This document shows positions 33,227 to 41,897 of a DNA stretch of 51,699 bases, piece by piece. Below the pieces are notes generated by a model that was not told the origin of the DNA, ran no database searches, and was given only the letters and a program-made list of their open reading frames with translations. The DNA is taken from contig JADMJR010000168.1 of assembly GCA_018780365.1 (NCBI GenBank), positions 1 through 51,699 on the forward strand. Reading direction: 5' to 3'. How positions within the stretch are numbered: position 1 is the stretch's first letter; every line of letters starts with the position of its first letter. The DNA is from Acidovorax sp. (lineage in GTDB: Bacteria; Pseudomonadota; Gammaproteobacteria; Burkholderiales; Burkholderiaceae_C). Made by a program: the position numbers and the translations under genes.

Positions 33227-34417
33227 ATGAACACCTATAAAAAAACGAGAATCTGCCGCGCAGGCACCCGGCTGGCGGTGCTGTTTGGCTGGAGCCTGGC
33301 TTGCGGCACGGCGCTGGCCCAGCTCACGGCCATGGTGGCCGTGGAGCCCACTGCGCGCAAGGCCGCACATTCCATCCTGCGCACGGCCGCCGAATCGGGC
33401 CTGTCCAAGGCCGCCGGTCAGTCGGTGGCCCTGACCACCAGCGACGACCTGGCCGACGCGATGCGCGCCACCCGCAGTGCGGGCTACGACATCTTCATCG
33501 GCCCGGCCCAGGTGGCCGCCTCGGCGCTGCAGCGGGGCTATGAGCTGGTGGGCGCCACCCACAAATCCGACAAATACCTGCTGGTGGGGCTGGCGCAGAT
33601 CGACGCCGTGCCCGCCATGAAGGGCCGCAGGCTCTATCTGCCCCAGCAGGATTCGCTCTACACCTACATGGCGCGCGGCATGCTCAACGAGGCCGGGCTG
33701 TCGTTCCAGGACCTGCGCGGCGTGCAGTACGAAAAATTTCCCCAGGCGGGCCTCACGGCCCTGACCCTGGGCACGGCGGATGCCACCGTGGTGCGCGAGG
33801 ACGACTGGGCCGAATGGTCGGCGGCACACCCCGGCACCGCGCGCGTGCTGGCCACCTCGCAGCCCGTGCCCGGCGGGTTCTCCATTGTGGTGAAAAAAGA
33901 CCTGCCTGCCGATGCGCGCAGCCGGCTCGCCCAGTGGTTTGGCGCCACGCCGCCGGCCACCGGGCTGCCGCCCGTCACCCTGCGCCCGGAGGCCACGGAG
34001 TACCGCCGCGTGGCGGAGCTGGGCCTCTTTACCCCCACCAGCCTGCCCGGGGTGAACCGCATCACCGCGCGCGAGGCGCAGACCCTGATCCAGGCACAGG
34101 GCGCGACGCTGGTGGACACACGCACCGAGAAGGAATTCAAGGCCAAACGCATCCGGGGCGCCGTGTTCGCAGCCTATGTGGAAAAAAGCCTCAAGGACGT
34201 GGCCTTCAACGCCGCGCAGGATGATTTTCAGGCGCTGGACAAGCTGCCCAACCTGGACAAGGCCCAGCCCGTGATCTTTGCCTGCAACGGCGCCGAATGC
34301 TGGAAGTCCTACAAGGCGGCCAAGGTGGCGGCCGCCAAGGGCTTCAAGTCGGTGTACTGGCTGCGCGGGGGCCTGCCCGAATGGGATGCCACCGGCCTGC
34401 CCACCGAGGGCGGCTGA
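33227..34417 (+). CDS. periplasmic PhnD-like binding protein fused to a rhodanese domain
   Basis: A 396-residue exported protein. ATG 33227 is chosen for its AAAGGG ribosome site and the signal peptide ending at GTALAQL. Residues about 33-260 resemble the PhnD/SsuA-type solute-binding fold (SAGYDIFIGPAQVAASALQRG, DKYLLVGL, RRLYLPQQDSLYTYMARGML, TADATVVREDDW). Residues about 275-396 are a rhodanese domain with TLVDTRTEKEFKAKRIRGA and an active loop with C343 and C348 (FACNGAECWKSYKAA), ending in VYWLRGGLPEWDATGLP. Divergence from sorAB suggests a periplasmic sulfur-handling role, such as binding or transferring a sulfane or sulfite species. Confidence 0.85.
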   Translation: MNTYKKTRICRAGTRLAVLFGWSLACGTALAQLTAMVAVEPTARKAAHSILRTAAESGLSKAAGQSVALTTSDDLADAMRATRSAGYDIFIGPAQVAASALQRGYELVGATHKSDKYLLVGLAQIDAVPAMKGRRLYLPQQDSLYTYMARGMLNEAGLSFQDLRGVQYEKFPQAGLTALTLGTADATVVREDDWAEWSAAHPGTARVLATSQPVPGGFSIVVKKDLPADARSRLAQWFGATPPATGLPPVTLRPEATEYRRVAELGLFTPTSLPGVNRITAREAQTLIQAQGATLVDTRTEKEFKAKRIRGAVFAAYVEKSLKDVAFNAAQDDFQALDKLPNLDKAQPVIFACNGAECWKSYKAAKVAAAKGFKSVYWLRGGLPEWDATGLPTEGG

Positions 34418-34458
34418 CCCCCTGCGCAGCGAGAAACGGGGCCCACCGCCCCCTTCCG

Positions 34459-34507
34459 TACAATCGCTTGCATCTCAACACCCAAGGGCGCGCAAGGCGC
34501 CCTTTGT
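34459..34507 (+). promoter_or_regulatory. -10 box and hairpin covering the ribosome site of the CNNM gene
   Basis: TACAAT at 34459-34464 is a good -10, giving a leader of about 37 bases. In it AAGGGCGC (34484-34491) and GCGCCCTT (34497-34504) form a perfect 8-bp stem with loop GCAAG, ending three bases before the ATG. Both AAGG candidates for ribosome binding are in the stem or loop. Confidence 0.6.
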
Positions 34508-35830
34508 ATGGAAATAGCAATACTGTTCGCCCTCATCCTTCTCAACGGCCTGTTTGCCATGTCCGAGATCGCTCTGGTCACGGCCCGCAAAGCCCGGTTG
34601 CAAAAGCTGATTGATGAGGGCGATAGCGGCGCCGCCGCTGCCGTGAAGCTGGGCGAAGACCCCACGCGTTTTTTGTCCACCATCCAGATCGGCATCACGT
34701 CGATTGGTGTCTTGAACGGTATCGTGGGTGAAGCCGCACTGGCCGGCCCTTTGGCACTCTGGCTCGAATCCCTGGGCGTGCCACTTCCCTACGGCAACTA
34801 TGCCGCCACCGGCCTGGTGGTGGTGCTGATCACGTATTTCTCCATCGTGGTGGGGGAACTGGTGCCCAAGCGCATCGGCCAGTCGTACCCCGAAACCTTC
34901 GCGCGCCTGGTGGCACGGCCCATCAACTTTCTGGCCCTGGCCACCAAGCCGTTTGTGCTGCTGCTGTCCACCTCCACGCGCACCCTGCTGCGCCTGCTGG
35001 GCGTGAAGGAAACCAGCGGCAGCCCGGTGACGGAAGAAGAGATCCACGCCATGCTGGTCGAGGGCACCACCGCCGGTGTGATCGAGTCGCACGAGCACAC
35101 CATGGTGCGCAATGTGTTCCGGCTGGACGACCGCCAGATCGGCTCGCTGATGGTGCCGCGTGGGGATGTGGTGTGCCTGGACATCGATGCGCCGTTTGAG
35201 GAAAACCTCCAATGCATCGAAGAGTCCGACCACGCACGCTTTCCGGTGGTGCGCGGCGGCATGGACAACATCCTGGGCGTGATCAATGCGCGCCAGTGGC
35301 TGTCGCGCACGCTGCGCGACAAGGCACACGAACTGGCCAAGCAGCCGCTGCAGACCGCGCTGTATGTGCCCGAGACCATCACGGGCATGGAACTGCTGGA
35401 CAACTTCCGCCTGTCGGATGTGCACATGGCCTTTGTCATCGACGAATACGGCGAGGTGCAGGGCATCGTCACGCTGCAGGACCTGATCGAGGCCATCACG
35501 GGCGAGTTCCAGCCGCGCGACCCCGAGACCTCGTGGGCGCTGCAGCGCGAAGACGGCAGCTGGCTGCTCGACGGCCACATCCCCGTGCCCGAACTGAAGG
35601 ACCGCCTGAACCTGGAGGCCGTACCCGAAGAGGAGCGTGGCCGCTACCACACGCTCAGCGGCATGATCATGCTGCTCACGGGCCGCCTGCCCAAGGTGAC
35701 CGACACCGTGCAGTGGGAGGACTGGAAGCTCGAAGTGGTGGACATGGATGGCAAGACCATCGACAAGATCCTGGCCACACGCCTGACCCCTGAGGAGAAG
35801 GCCCAGGCCGGAGACGACACCACCGCTTGA
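34508..35830 (+). CDS. CNNM/CBS-domain membrane protein (hemolysin/CorC family)
   Basis: A 440-residue inner-membrane protein of the family linked with magnesium or cobalt efflux and metal resistance. The CNNM transmembrane domain spans about 1-150 (LNGLFAMSEIALVTARK, STIQIGITSIGVLNGIVGE, VVGELVPKRIG). Two CBS repeats follow (RQIGSLMVPRGDVVCLD, HMAFVIDEYGEVQGIVTLQDLIEAITGEF), then a CorC/HlyC C-terminal domain (about 350-425). Older names as hemolysin are misleading. It appears monocistronic, with a hairpin at its ribosome site that may regulate translation. Confidence 0.93.
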   Translation: MEIAILFALILLNGLFAMSEIALVTARKARLQKLIDEGDSGAAAAVKLGEDPTRFLSTIQIGITSIGVLNGIVGEAALAGPLALWLESLGVPLPYGNYAATGLVVVLITYFSIVVGELVPKRIGQSYPETFARLVARPINFLALATKPFVLLLSTSTRTLLRLLGVKETSGSPVTEEEIHAMLVEGTTAGVIESHEHTMVRNVFRLDDRQIGSLMVPRGDVVCLDIDAPFEENLQCIEESDHARFPVVRGGMDNILGVINARQWLSRTLRDKAHELAKQPLQTALYVPETITGMELLDNFRLSDVHMAFVIDEYGEVQGIVTLQDLIEAITGEFQPRDPETSWALQREDGSWLLDGHIPVPELKDRLNLEAVPEEERGRYHTLSGMIMLLTGRLPKVTDTVQWEDWKLEVVDMDGKTIDKILATRLTPEEKAQAGDDTTA

Positions 35831-35863
35831 GCCGCTTGAGTGCGCGGCGGCAAGCCTGCTGGC

Positions 35864-37189
35864 CTACCCGCCAGCCACAAACACGGTGAGCACCCCCGTG
35901 TAACCGTACAAGTGGTGGTGGGCAATCTCGCCCCCGGCAAAAAACCCGGCCAGCGGCACATCGCCCAGCGCATGGCGAACGATCTGCAGCTCGGCGCTGG
36001 GCCCGCCAAAATGCGGGCCACCCCGGCCCGAGCAACTCACATAGATGGCGCCGCAGATGGGCCGCCCCGTCTGGGGTGGCGCTCCAGCGTGTCCTGACGA
36101 AGCCCCCGGCGCAGCGGCCAGGCCCCCTTGCGTGTCGGACGACACCAGCGGCGCGGGCTCCAGCTCCTCGGGCGACAGCTCTTCACGGATCTCGGCGCAG
36201 ATGCGCATGAGGTCGGCACGTGCCGCCGCTACATTGCGCTGGCAGAACGCCAGGTGCATGCCCGGCTCCACCTGGTCGGCCAAGGCCACGCCCCGGCGGC
36301 TGCCGTCGAGCCCCACGATGTGGCGCACGCGCGTGTCGGTGCCAAAGTGGCCCGTACGGCGCTGGCCCTGCGGCTGCTCGCCCGCGCTGACCAGGCCGGC
36401 CAGCGTGGCGCGCACCTTGCGCAGGGCCGGCTGGGGGTCGCCATTGTCCAGCGAGACCTGCAACGTATCGAGCAGCACATCGAGCGCGGGCTCCCCATCG
36501 AGCGCCAGCACCACGTTGTCCTGCGCGGCGGTGATGGTGTGCAGCGCCCCCACGGGCTGGCAGCCCTGCGTGACACGCGACACCAGGGCCACCCCGGCAT
36601 CAAACGCCACGCCCGAGAGGCCACCGTCAAACACCCCGCTGGCGCCGCCCTGCCCGGCCATGTTGCCATCGCCCCCCACCGCAAACTGCACACTGGCCGT
36701 GCGGCTGGCACAGAGGCCCCCAAACAGGTAACCGGACTCGGTGCGCGCGGCCATCTCGGTCAGCAACTCGGCCAGCTCGGGCGTGTGGCCATCGGCATGC
36801 ACCAGCGCCGTGTGGGCCACAAAACCGGCCCCCGGGCGCGGCGCGTGCGCGGGCAGTGGTGCCACACCCGAAAACACGCGGTACTGGTCGGCAGGCACAT
36901 CGAGCAGCATGACCGACAGCGCGGGCTCGTCAAAGTACTCGGCGTTGTTGGCCGACACGCCCACCCCCACGGTGCCGCTCCAGTCGGTCACCTCGGGCAA
37001 CTCGCCACTCAGGTAGTCGAGCAGCGCCTGGGCTTCGCTCGCGTAGTGGTCGGTGATGTAGAGCAGGCCCAGCGTGGGCGCCGAGGCATAGCCGGGCAGC
37101 GCCATCTGCGCCCGCAGCTGCGCCAGCGCCAGCGCGGCCGCCATGCGCCACTGCGGGTGGGTGGCATGGCCGGTGGGAAATAGTTTCAT
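35864..37189 (-). CDS. FIST-domain sensory protein
   Basis: A 441-residue soluble protein from ATG 37189 (GGAGAT upstream). The N-terminal FIST domain is seen in LGLLYITDHYASEAQALLDYL, VGVGVSANNAEYFDEPALSVML and FGGLCASR; the C-terminal FIST_C domain in VALADQVEPGMHLAFCQRN, GRPICGAIYVSCSGRG and GDVPLAGFFAGGEI. FIST proteins sense small ligands, possibly amino acids, and often signal to chemotaxis or c-di-GMP modules. No such module is adjacent here. A Pro/Ala/Gly-rich insert of about 35 residues (about 350-385) interrupts FIST_C. Confidence 0.9.
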   Translation of the reverse strand: MKLFPTGHATHPQWRMAAALALAQLRAQMALPGYASAPTLGLLYITDHYASEAQALLDYLSGELPEVTDWSGTVGVGVSANNAEYFDEPALSVMLLDVPADQYRVFSGVAPLPAHAPRPGAGFVAHTALVHADGHTPELAELLTEMAARTESGYLFGGLCASRTASVQFAVGGDGNMAGQGGASGVFDGGLSGVAFDAGVALVSRVTQGCQPVGALHTITAAQDNVVLALDGEPALDVLLDTLQVSLDNGDPQPALRKVRATLAGLVSAGEQPQGQRRTGHFGTDTRVRHIVGLDGSRRGVALADQVEPGMHLAFCQRNVAAARADLMRICAEIREELSPEELEPAPLVSSDTQGGLAAAPGASSGHAGAPPQTGRPICGAIYVSCSGRGGPHFGGPSAELQIVRHALGDVPLAGFFAGGEIAHHHLYGYTGVLTVFVAGG

Positions 37190-37283
37190 GGTGGTGATCT
37201 CCATGCCAGGGCGGCGGCAGGCAGGTGTTGCACCACCTGCGGCCCCTCCCTTGCGTGCGCCGTCCTAGAACGTGTTGACGTTC

Positions 37284-38153
37284 TCAGCCCGCTCGCTTGC
37301 GGGCGGCGGGGCTGCGGGTGCTGCTCGTCTTCTTGGCTGCGGGCTTGGCCGCCGTCTTGCGCGCGGCGGGTTTCTTGGCAGCAGGTGTTTTTTTGGCGGC
37401 AGCGCCAGATGCGCTTGCCCGCTTGGCGCCGCCCTGCATGGTCTGCATGCCCTTGGCGGCGAATTGGGTGGCCATGCCGGTGGCCGTCTTGAGGGCTTCC
37501 TTGGCGAGGCCCGTGGCCATGTTCTTGGTGGTGTCGATGGCGGTCTGCTTGGCCGCGTCCTTCATGGCGTTGGCGGCGATCTGCTGGAACTGGCCGGTGA
37601 GCGCGCCCCACCACTGCATCGGGTCCACCACGGTGGGCGCGGCGGCGGTCGATGCCTTGCTGCCCTTGGTTTTGGCCTTGGCCGGCTGTGCGGCGGGCTC
37701 GGCGTCGTCGCCCTCATCGTCTGCTTCTTCGGCAGCGCTCGCACGGCCCGTGACGCGGGCAGCGGCACCGGCCACAGCCCCGGCTGCGCCGCTCACGGTA
37801 TCGGCGGCTTTCTGCACGCCGCTCATCACGGTGTCGGCGGTCTTGAGCTTGAAGGCATTGGCCACGTCGCCCATGCTGAAGTTCATGCCCTTGAGCGTGG
37901 CCAGGGTCATCTTCTGCACCTCCAGCGCCTGGATGGTGGCAGCCAGCGCGCGCGAATTCTGCTCCAGCCAGAACTGCACGGCCTTGAGTTCGTCGATGCG
38001 CTTTTCCAGCTCTTCCACGCTGATGGTGGGCGCCACCCAGTTGCTGAGGTTGGGCAACTGCGGAATGCTGGTGGACGCCCCCTTGGCCAGGCTCTGCAAA
38101 AAGTCAAAACCTGGGACAAGTTTGCCGAAACCGAAATTCGATGTGTCGCTCAT
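37284..38153 (-). CDS. phaM: PhaM-like polyhydroxyalkanoate granule-associated protein
   Basis: A 289-residue protein with the PhaM pattern: an N-terminal domain with the conserved helix VEELEKRIDELKAVQFWLEQNSRALAATIQALEVQ, a low-complexity Ala/Lys/Asp middle, and a histone-H1-like C-terminal tail of Ala/Lys/Pro repeats (about 245-289). In Ralstonia, PhaM activates PHB synthase and tethers granules to the nucleoid through its basic tail. The middle also holds several amphipathic repeats (TAIDTTKNMATGLAKEAL) reminiscent of phasins. The synthase is not in the window. Confidence 0.85.
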   Translation of the reverse strand: MSDTSNFGFGKLVPGFDFLQSLAKGASTSIPQLPNLSNWVAPTISVEELEKRIDELKAVQFWLEQNSRALAATIQALEVQKMTLATLKGMNFSMGDVANAFKLKTADTVMSGVQKAADTVSGAAGAVAGAAARVTGRASAAEEADDEGDDAEPAAQPAKAKTKGSKASTAAAPTVVDPMQWWGALTGQFQQIAANAMKDAAKQTAIDTTKNMATGLAKEALKTATGMATQFAAKGMQTMQGGAKRASASGAAAKKTPAAKKPAARKTAAKPAAKKTSSTRSPAARKRAG

Positions 38154-38241
38154 GGCCGCTCCGCAAGAGGTGGGTCTGTGGTGGGGTCACAGCTTACTCC
38201 AATGCGTTGCGGCCGCGAAGGCAGTGGCGCAGGCCAAATCC

Positions 38242-38727
38242 TCAGTGTTTGTGCTCATGCGCCTTGGCGGCGCCGGGCGCGGCGGTGCCCACGGGCACGC
38301 TCAGTTCCAGCTTGCTTTCCGCACCCTTGGCGTCCTGGAACACCAGGGTGAGAGGCACCGAGCTGTCCTTGGCCAGCGGGGCCTTCAGGTCCAGCAGCAT
38401 GACGTGGTAGCCACCGGGCTTGAGCTCCACGGTCTTGCCCGCAGGCAGGTCGAGCGTGGGCACGGCGCGCATCTTCATGATGTCACCTTCCATCTTCATC
38501 TCGTGCACTTCGGTGATGCCGGCGGCGGGCGATTCGGCGCGCACCAGGCGGGCGCCGTCCTGGGCGGTGAGGCGCATGAAGGCGCCCGTGGCCTTCTGGC
38601 CCTGCACGCTGGCGCGGGCCCAGGCGCCTTCGACCTTGACGGCGGCGGTCTGTGCCCAGGCGGGGGCGCTGGCCAGGGCGGCTGCCAGTGTGGAAACGAG
38701 GGCGGCGGTGTGGAGCAGTTTTTTCAT
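38242..38727 (-). CDS. periplasmic copper chaperone, PCuAC family
   Basis: A 161-residue exported protein; ATG 38727 gives the signal MKKLLHTAALVSTLAAAL ending at PAWAQ. The PCuAC copper(I) site H-x-M-x(n)-M-x21-H-x-M is present (HEMKMEGDIMKMRAVPT then GGYHVMLLDL). A His-rich end (KAHEHKH) may add binding capacity. These proteins hand copper to cytochrome oxidase CuA/CuB or carry it in the periplasm. It follows the YcnI-type gene after 67 bases, a common pairing. Confidence 0.95.
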   Translation of the reverse strand: MKKLLHTAALVSTLAAALASAPAWAQTAAVKVEGAWARASVQGQKATGAFMRLTAQDGARLVRAESPAAGITEVHEMKMEGDIMKMRAVPTLDLPAGKTVELKPGGYHVMLLDLKAPLAKDSSVPLTLVFQDAKGAESKLELSVPVGTAAPGAAKAHEHKH

Positions 38728-38794
38728 GATGGATATCTTTCGGGTGTTAGGAGGAAGTGGGATGGAGCGGGCGCGGAGCCCGTGGGCCTGGCTG

Positions 38795-39355
38795 TCAATG
38801 ATGGTGGGCGGCACCGCTGCCCGTGGGCAGAATCTCCAGCGCTGCCGCAGGGGACTTCAGGTCCGACAGTTTCTGGCCCGCCTTGGGCACGTCCGTCCAG
38901 TCGTTCCTGCCTTCGGCGCAGGCCTGGCGCACGGGCCAGTACACGGTGCCCGCCTGCTCGGGCGCCTGGGCCACGAGCACAAACTCGTCGTAGTGCGCGC
39001 TTGGCAGCATGTCCTCCGGCGTCTTGGCCGTCCAGGTGATGCGCACCACGTCCTCGGTGATGCTGCGGCCATGGCTGGTGTACGGCTGGGCGAGTTTTTC
39101 GCGCTGCACCTCCAGCGCCCAGCCGGCCTTGGGCATGGGGCGCGCGCCGCGCATGCCGGCCGGGATGTCCACGGCAATCTGCCGCGTGGGCGATGCACCG
39201 CAGCCGTGGCCGACCTTGAAGCTCGCCTTGTAGCTGGCACCCGCCGGGGCCACCTGGTATTCGAGCACCACATGGGCGTATGCAGAGCCCAAAAGGCCTC
39301 CTGCGCCCGACAGCAAAGCGGCAGCAGCTATCTTTTTCATAGTATTCAACTTCAT
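38795..39355 (-). CDS. YcnI-family copper-binding protein (DUF1775)
   Basis: A 186-residue exported protein. ATG 39355 is preferred (ACAAGG seven bases upstream), with a second ATG at 39340. After cleavage at SAYA the mature protein starts with His (HVVLEYQVAPAGASYK), the N-terminal His of the mono-histidine brace that binds Cu(II) in YcnI. The DUF1775 core follows (KVGHGCGASPTRQIAVDIP, WTAKTPEDMLPSAHYDEF, VYWPVRQACAEG). No C-terminal membrane anchor is present, but a His-rich end (GSGAAHHH) is. It precedes PCuAC in the same unit. Confidence 0.93.
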   Translation of the reverse strand: MKLNTMKKIAAAALLSGAGGLLGSAYAHVVLEYQVAPAGASYKASFKVGHGCGASPTRQIAVDIPAGMRGARPMPKAGWALEVQREKLAQPYTSHGRSITEDVVRITWTAKTPEDMLPSAHYDEFVLVAQAPEQAGTVYWPVRQACAEGRNDWTDVPKAGQKLSDLKSPAAALEILPTGSGAAHHH

Positions 39356-39410
39356 ATTCAGACCTTGTGTTTCAACGATTCATTGCCTTAAAAACTGGCG
39401 CGCGCTAAGG

Positions 39411-39489
39411 CCAGCGCCACCGCGGAACCGGCTTTGCCGGGCCGCTGGAGGCGTCCCCCTTGGGGGATGCGGCGAAGCCGCTCAGGGGG
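39411..39489 (-). repeat. dispersed repeat, family 2, abutting TonB-receptor stop
   Basis: On the minus strand it begins within the stop codon: TAACCCCCTGAGCGGCTTC, GCCGCATCCCCCAAGGGGG, ACGCC, then GGCCCGGCAAAGCCGG and a GGTGGCGCTGGCC block. The CCCCC/GGGGG and CCGGC/GCCGG arms could fold. Shares the latter blocks with the copy at 49135. Confidence 0.85.
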
Positions 39490-41815
39490 TTATCTTTAGT
39501 TCTGCCATGTAGGTGCGCTGCGGGTAGGGGTGGAAGTTCCAGAACTGGTAGTTGTTGAGGTTGTCGATGCCCACGGCGGCACTCACCTGCTTGGTGATCT
39601 GGTAGCGCACGCGCACATCGGTGGTGAAGTAGCGGCTGGCGCCCTGGTAGGCAAAACCGTTCACGTCGGTGTTGTCCAGCGTGCTGTACTGCCTGCCGCT
39701 GTAGCGTGCGCCCAGGGTGTACGACCAGGTGTCATCCGGCCGGTAGGTGGCCACGGCGCTCGCACGCCACTCGGGAATGCGCGGCTGCCATTTGCCCACG
39801 CTGGCGGGAAACTTGTCGTTGCGCGTGATCTTGGAGTCCGTCCAGGTCAGGCTGCTGCCCAGCTCCAGGCCCCGCATGAACACGTTGGCGGCCTGGTACG
39901 ACAGCTCGATGCCCTTGGTGCGGATGGCGTCCACGTTCTGCACGTTGGTCACGTTGGGGGTGACGAGCACATTGGTCTGCGAGTACAACGCGTCTTTTGT
40001 GCGCTCAAAAAAAGCGGTCAGGCGCAGCAGCCCATTGCCCATGTCGCGCTCGGCGGTCAGTTCGGTAGTCCAGCTCTTTTCGGGCCTCAGGTTGGGGTCA
40101 TTGTTGATGAGCGTGCCGCTGCCGCTGATGCCGCCCTGGTACAGCTCGGCCACGGTGGGCATGCGCACCGCACGGCCGGTGGAGGCTTTCAGCACCCACA
40201 GGTCGCTGGCCTGCCAGGCCACGGCGGCCTTGGGCGAAACATGGGTTTCGGTGCGCTCGGGGTGGCTCAGCGTGGTGGTGGCATTGCCGGTCTGGCCGTT
40301 GCTGACGCTCCAGCGTTCGGCGCGGGCGCCCAGCACGGCTTTCCATTGGGGCGCGATCTTCCAGGTGTCTTGCGCCCACAGGCCAATGAGCTGGGTGTCG
40401 CCGTTGAAGGCCTGGTTGCGGGCGCCTGCAGCGCCGTTGGTCCAGTTCGCCGTGGCGTTCTCCACGGTACGCAGCTGGTAGCTGTCGCGCTGCAGCCCAA
40501 AGTCCACAATGTGCGTGCCCTGCACCCCATCCGGACGCCAGGTGCCTTTGGCGGCCAGCGTGTTCCAGCCCGTGCCCTTGTTGTTGACGATGCGCCCTGC
40601 GCCACCGTTGAGCGCTGCAGGCAGCGCGACGGTGGCGGCGCGCAGGGTGTCGGTCTGGTAGTCGTAGAGGCTGGCAGCCACCTCCCAGTCGAACACGCCC
40701 TTGGTGTGGCTCTTGACGACAAGCCCGTGCATGAAATGCGTGAGGTTCTCGTTGGAGACATTGAAGTCGGTGGGCGCGAGCGTGTACGAGCGGCCGTTGA
40801 TGTTGACGGCACCCGCATACACCGCGTTGCCATTGGCATCGCGCAGGTAGCTGGCGGGGCGGCCTTCGGATTCGTTGTGCCACCAGCCGAAGGTGTAGGC
40901 CGCGCGCACGGTGGGCGAAAAGTCGTAGGCGATCTTGGCCTTGATGTGGTCTTGCTGCGTGTGGTACTGCGTGGCCGTGCCCAGCAGGTACCAGGGCTGG
41001 TTGCTGCGGTTGAGCCCAGGCACCGCGCCCGTCACCGGCGTGCCCGCATTGCCCACGGTACCAGCGGACACGAGGCGCGTGGGGAAGGTGAGCGGCTGGC
41101 CTTCGCTGTCGGTCTTGTTGAAGTTGAGGAACCAGGACCAGTCGCCATTCTTGTTGCCCACCGAGGCGCTGACCTGCTTGCCCGCGTAGGTGGCGTTGGT
41201 GCCATACAAATCGAACGGCTGGTGCTGGACGCTGACCTGCCCGTGCACCTCGAACTTCGTCGGCATGCGCGTGATGTAGTCCACCACCGCGCCCACCGAG
41301 TTGCCCGCGTACGCGGCCGAGAACGGGCCGTAGAGCACGTCCACGCGCTCGATCTCCTCGGGGGTGACCAGCATCCAGCGCGGCGCGTTGGTGGGGCCGT
41401 TGCCCAGGTAGTTGCTCAGCAAGATGCCGTCGGCAAACACCATGGACCGCGCCGGGTTGCCCGTGCCCGAGGCGCGCGTGGACAACACGGCGTGGTTGTA
41501 GTCGCCGATGTAGCGCTTGCGCACCAGCAGGCTGGGCAGGTACTTGAGGGCGTCTTCGCTGTCGGTGGCATTGATCGAATGCTCGATCTGCTCGCGCGTC
41601 ACGCCCTCGATGGTGGTGGGGATCTGCGTGGGCAGCGAGGTGGGCTGGCCGCCGGTGATGGTGACCACGCCCAGTTCCTTGACGGGGGCATTGCTGCTGC
41701 CGGTGCTGGTGCTGTCAGTGGTCTGTGCGAATGCGGGCACGGCCCCGGTGAACGTGAAGGTGAGGACGAGGGGAAAGGCACTGGCCACGGCCAGCGCCAT
41801 GCGGCTTTTGCGCAT
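39482..41815 (-). CDS. TonB-dependent outer-membrane receptor, probable copper
   Basis: A 777-residue outer-membrane receptor. The signal ends at PAFAQT, then a plug domain (KELGVVTITGGQ, DALKYLPSLLVRKRYIGDYNHAVLSTRASG, EIERVDVLYGPFSAAYAGNSVGAVVDYIT) and a 22-strand barrel ending in TYMAELKITP. Plug position EEIERVDVLYGP is standard. It is not fused to a signalling domain. The neighbours (YcnI, PCuAC, DUF2946) support copper or a copper complex as the substrate, by context only. Bases just before its ATG hold a family-1 repeat; a family-2 repeat begins at its stop. Confidence 0.93.
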   Translation of the reverse strand: MRKSRMALAVASAFPLVLTFTFTGAVPAFAQTTDSTSTGSSNAPVKELGVVTITGGQPTSLPTQIPTTIEGVTREQIEHSINATDSEDALKYLPSLLVRKRYIGDYNHAVLSTRASGTGNPARSMVFADGILLSNYLGNGPTNAPRWMLVTPEEIERVDVLYGPFSAAYAGNSVGAVVDYITRMPTKFEVHGQVSVQHQPFDLYGTNATYAGKQVSASVGNKNGDWSWFLNFNKTDSEGQPLTFPTRLVSAGTVGNAGTPVTGAVPGLNRSNQPWYLLGTATQYHTQQDHIKAKIAYDFSPTVRAAYTFGWWHNESEGRPASYLRDANGNAVYAGAVNINGRSYTLAPTDFNVSNENLTHFMHGLVVKSHTKGVFDWEVAASLYDYQTDTLRAATVALPAALNGGAGRIVNNKGTGWNTLAAKGTWRPDGVQGTHIVDFGLQRDSYQLRTVENATANWTNGAAGARNQAFNGDTQLIGLWAQDTWKIAPQWKAVLGARAERWSVSNGQTGNATTTLSHPERTETHVSPKAAVAWQASDLWVLKASTGRAVRMPTVAELYQGGISGSGTLINNDPNLRPEKSWTTELTAERDMGNGLLRLTAFFERTKDALYSQTNVLVTPNVTNVQNVDAIRTKGIELSYQAANVFMRGLELGSSLTWTDSKITRNDKFPASVGKWQPRIPEWRASAVATYRPDDTWSYTLGARYSGRQYSTLDNTDVNGFAYQGASRYFTTDVRVRYQITKQVSAAVGIDNLNNYQFWNFHPYPQRTYMAELKITP

Positions 41816-41833
41816 GGGAACTCCTGAATTTCA

Positions 41834-41897
41834 AGCCAAATAGGCCGTTTGCGCGCAATGGGCAAGCGCAAGCAGCTATTAAATAAATAGCAAAATC
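41834..41897 (-). repeat. dispersed repeat, family 1, inverted copy
   Basis: On the minus strand it reads GATTTTGCTATTTATTTAA, TAGCTGCTTGCGCTTGCCC, ATTGCGCGCAAACGGCC and TATTTGGC. It lies between the DUF2946-type gene and the TonB receptor, reaching the DUF2946 stop. Confidence 0.85.

Noticed and set aside
35822-35860. Stem GCTTG..CCGC / GCGG..CAAGC between convergent genes
   Set aside because: Interrupted pairing and no T-tract; not convincing as a terminator.
39530-41827. 765-codon open frame on the plus strand opposite the TonB receptor
   Set aside because: Composition is dominated by Val/Gly/His/Ala/Arg with no domain; it is a typical antisense shadow of a GC-rich gene, and the minus-strand receptor is unambiguous.
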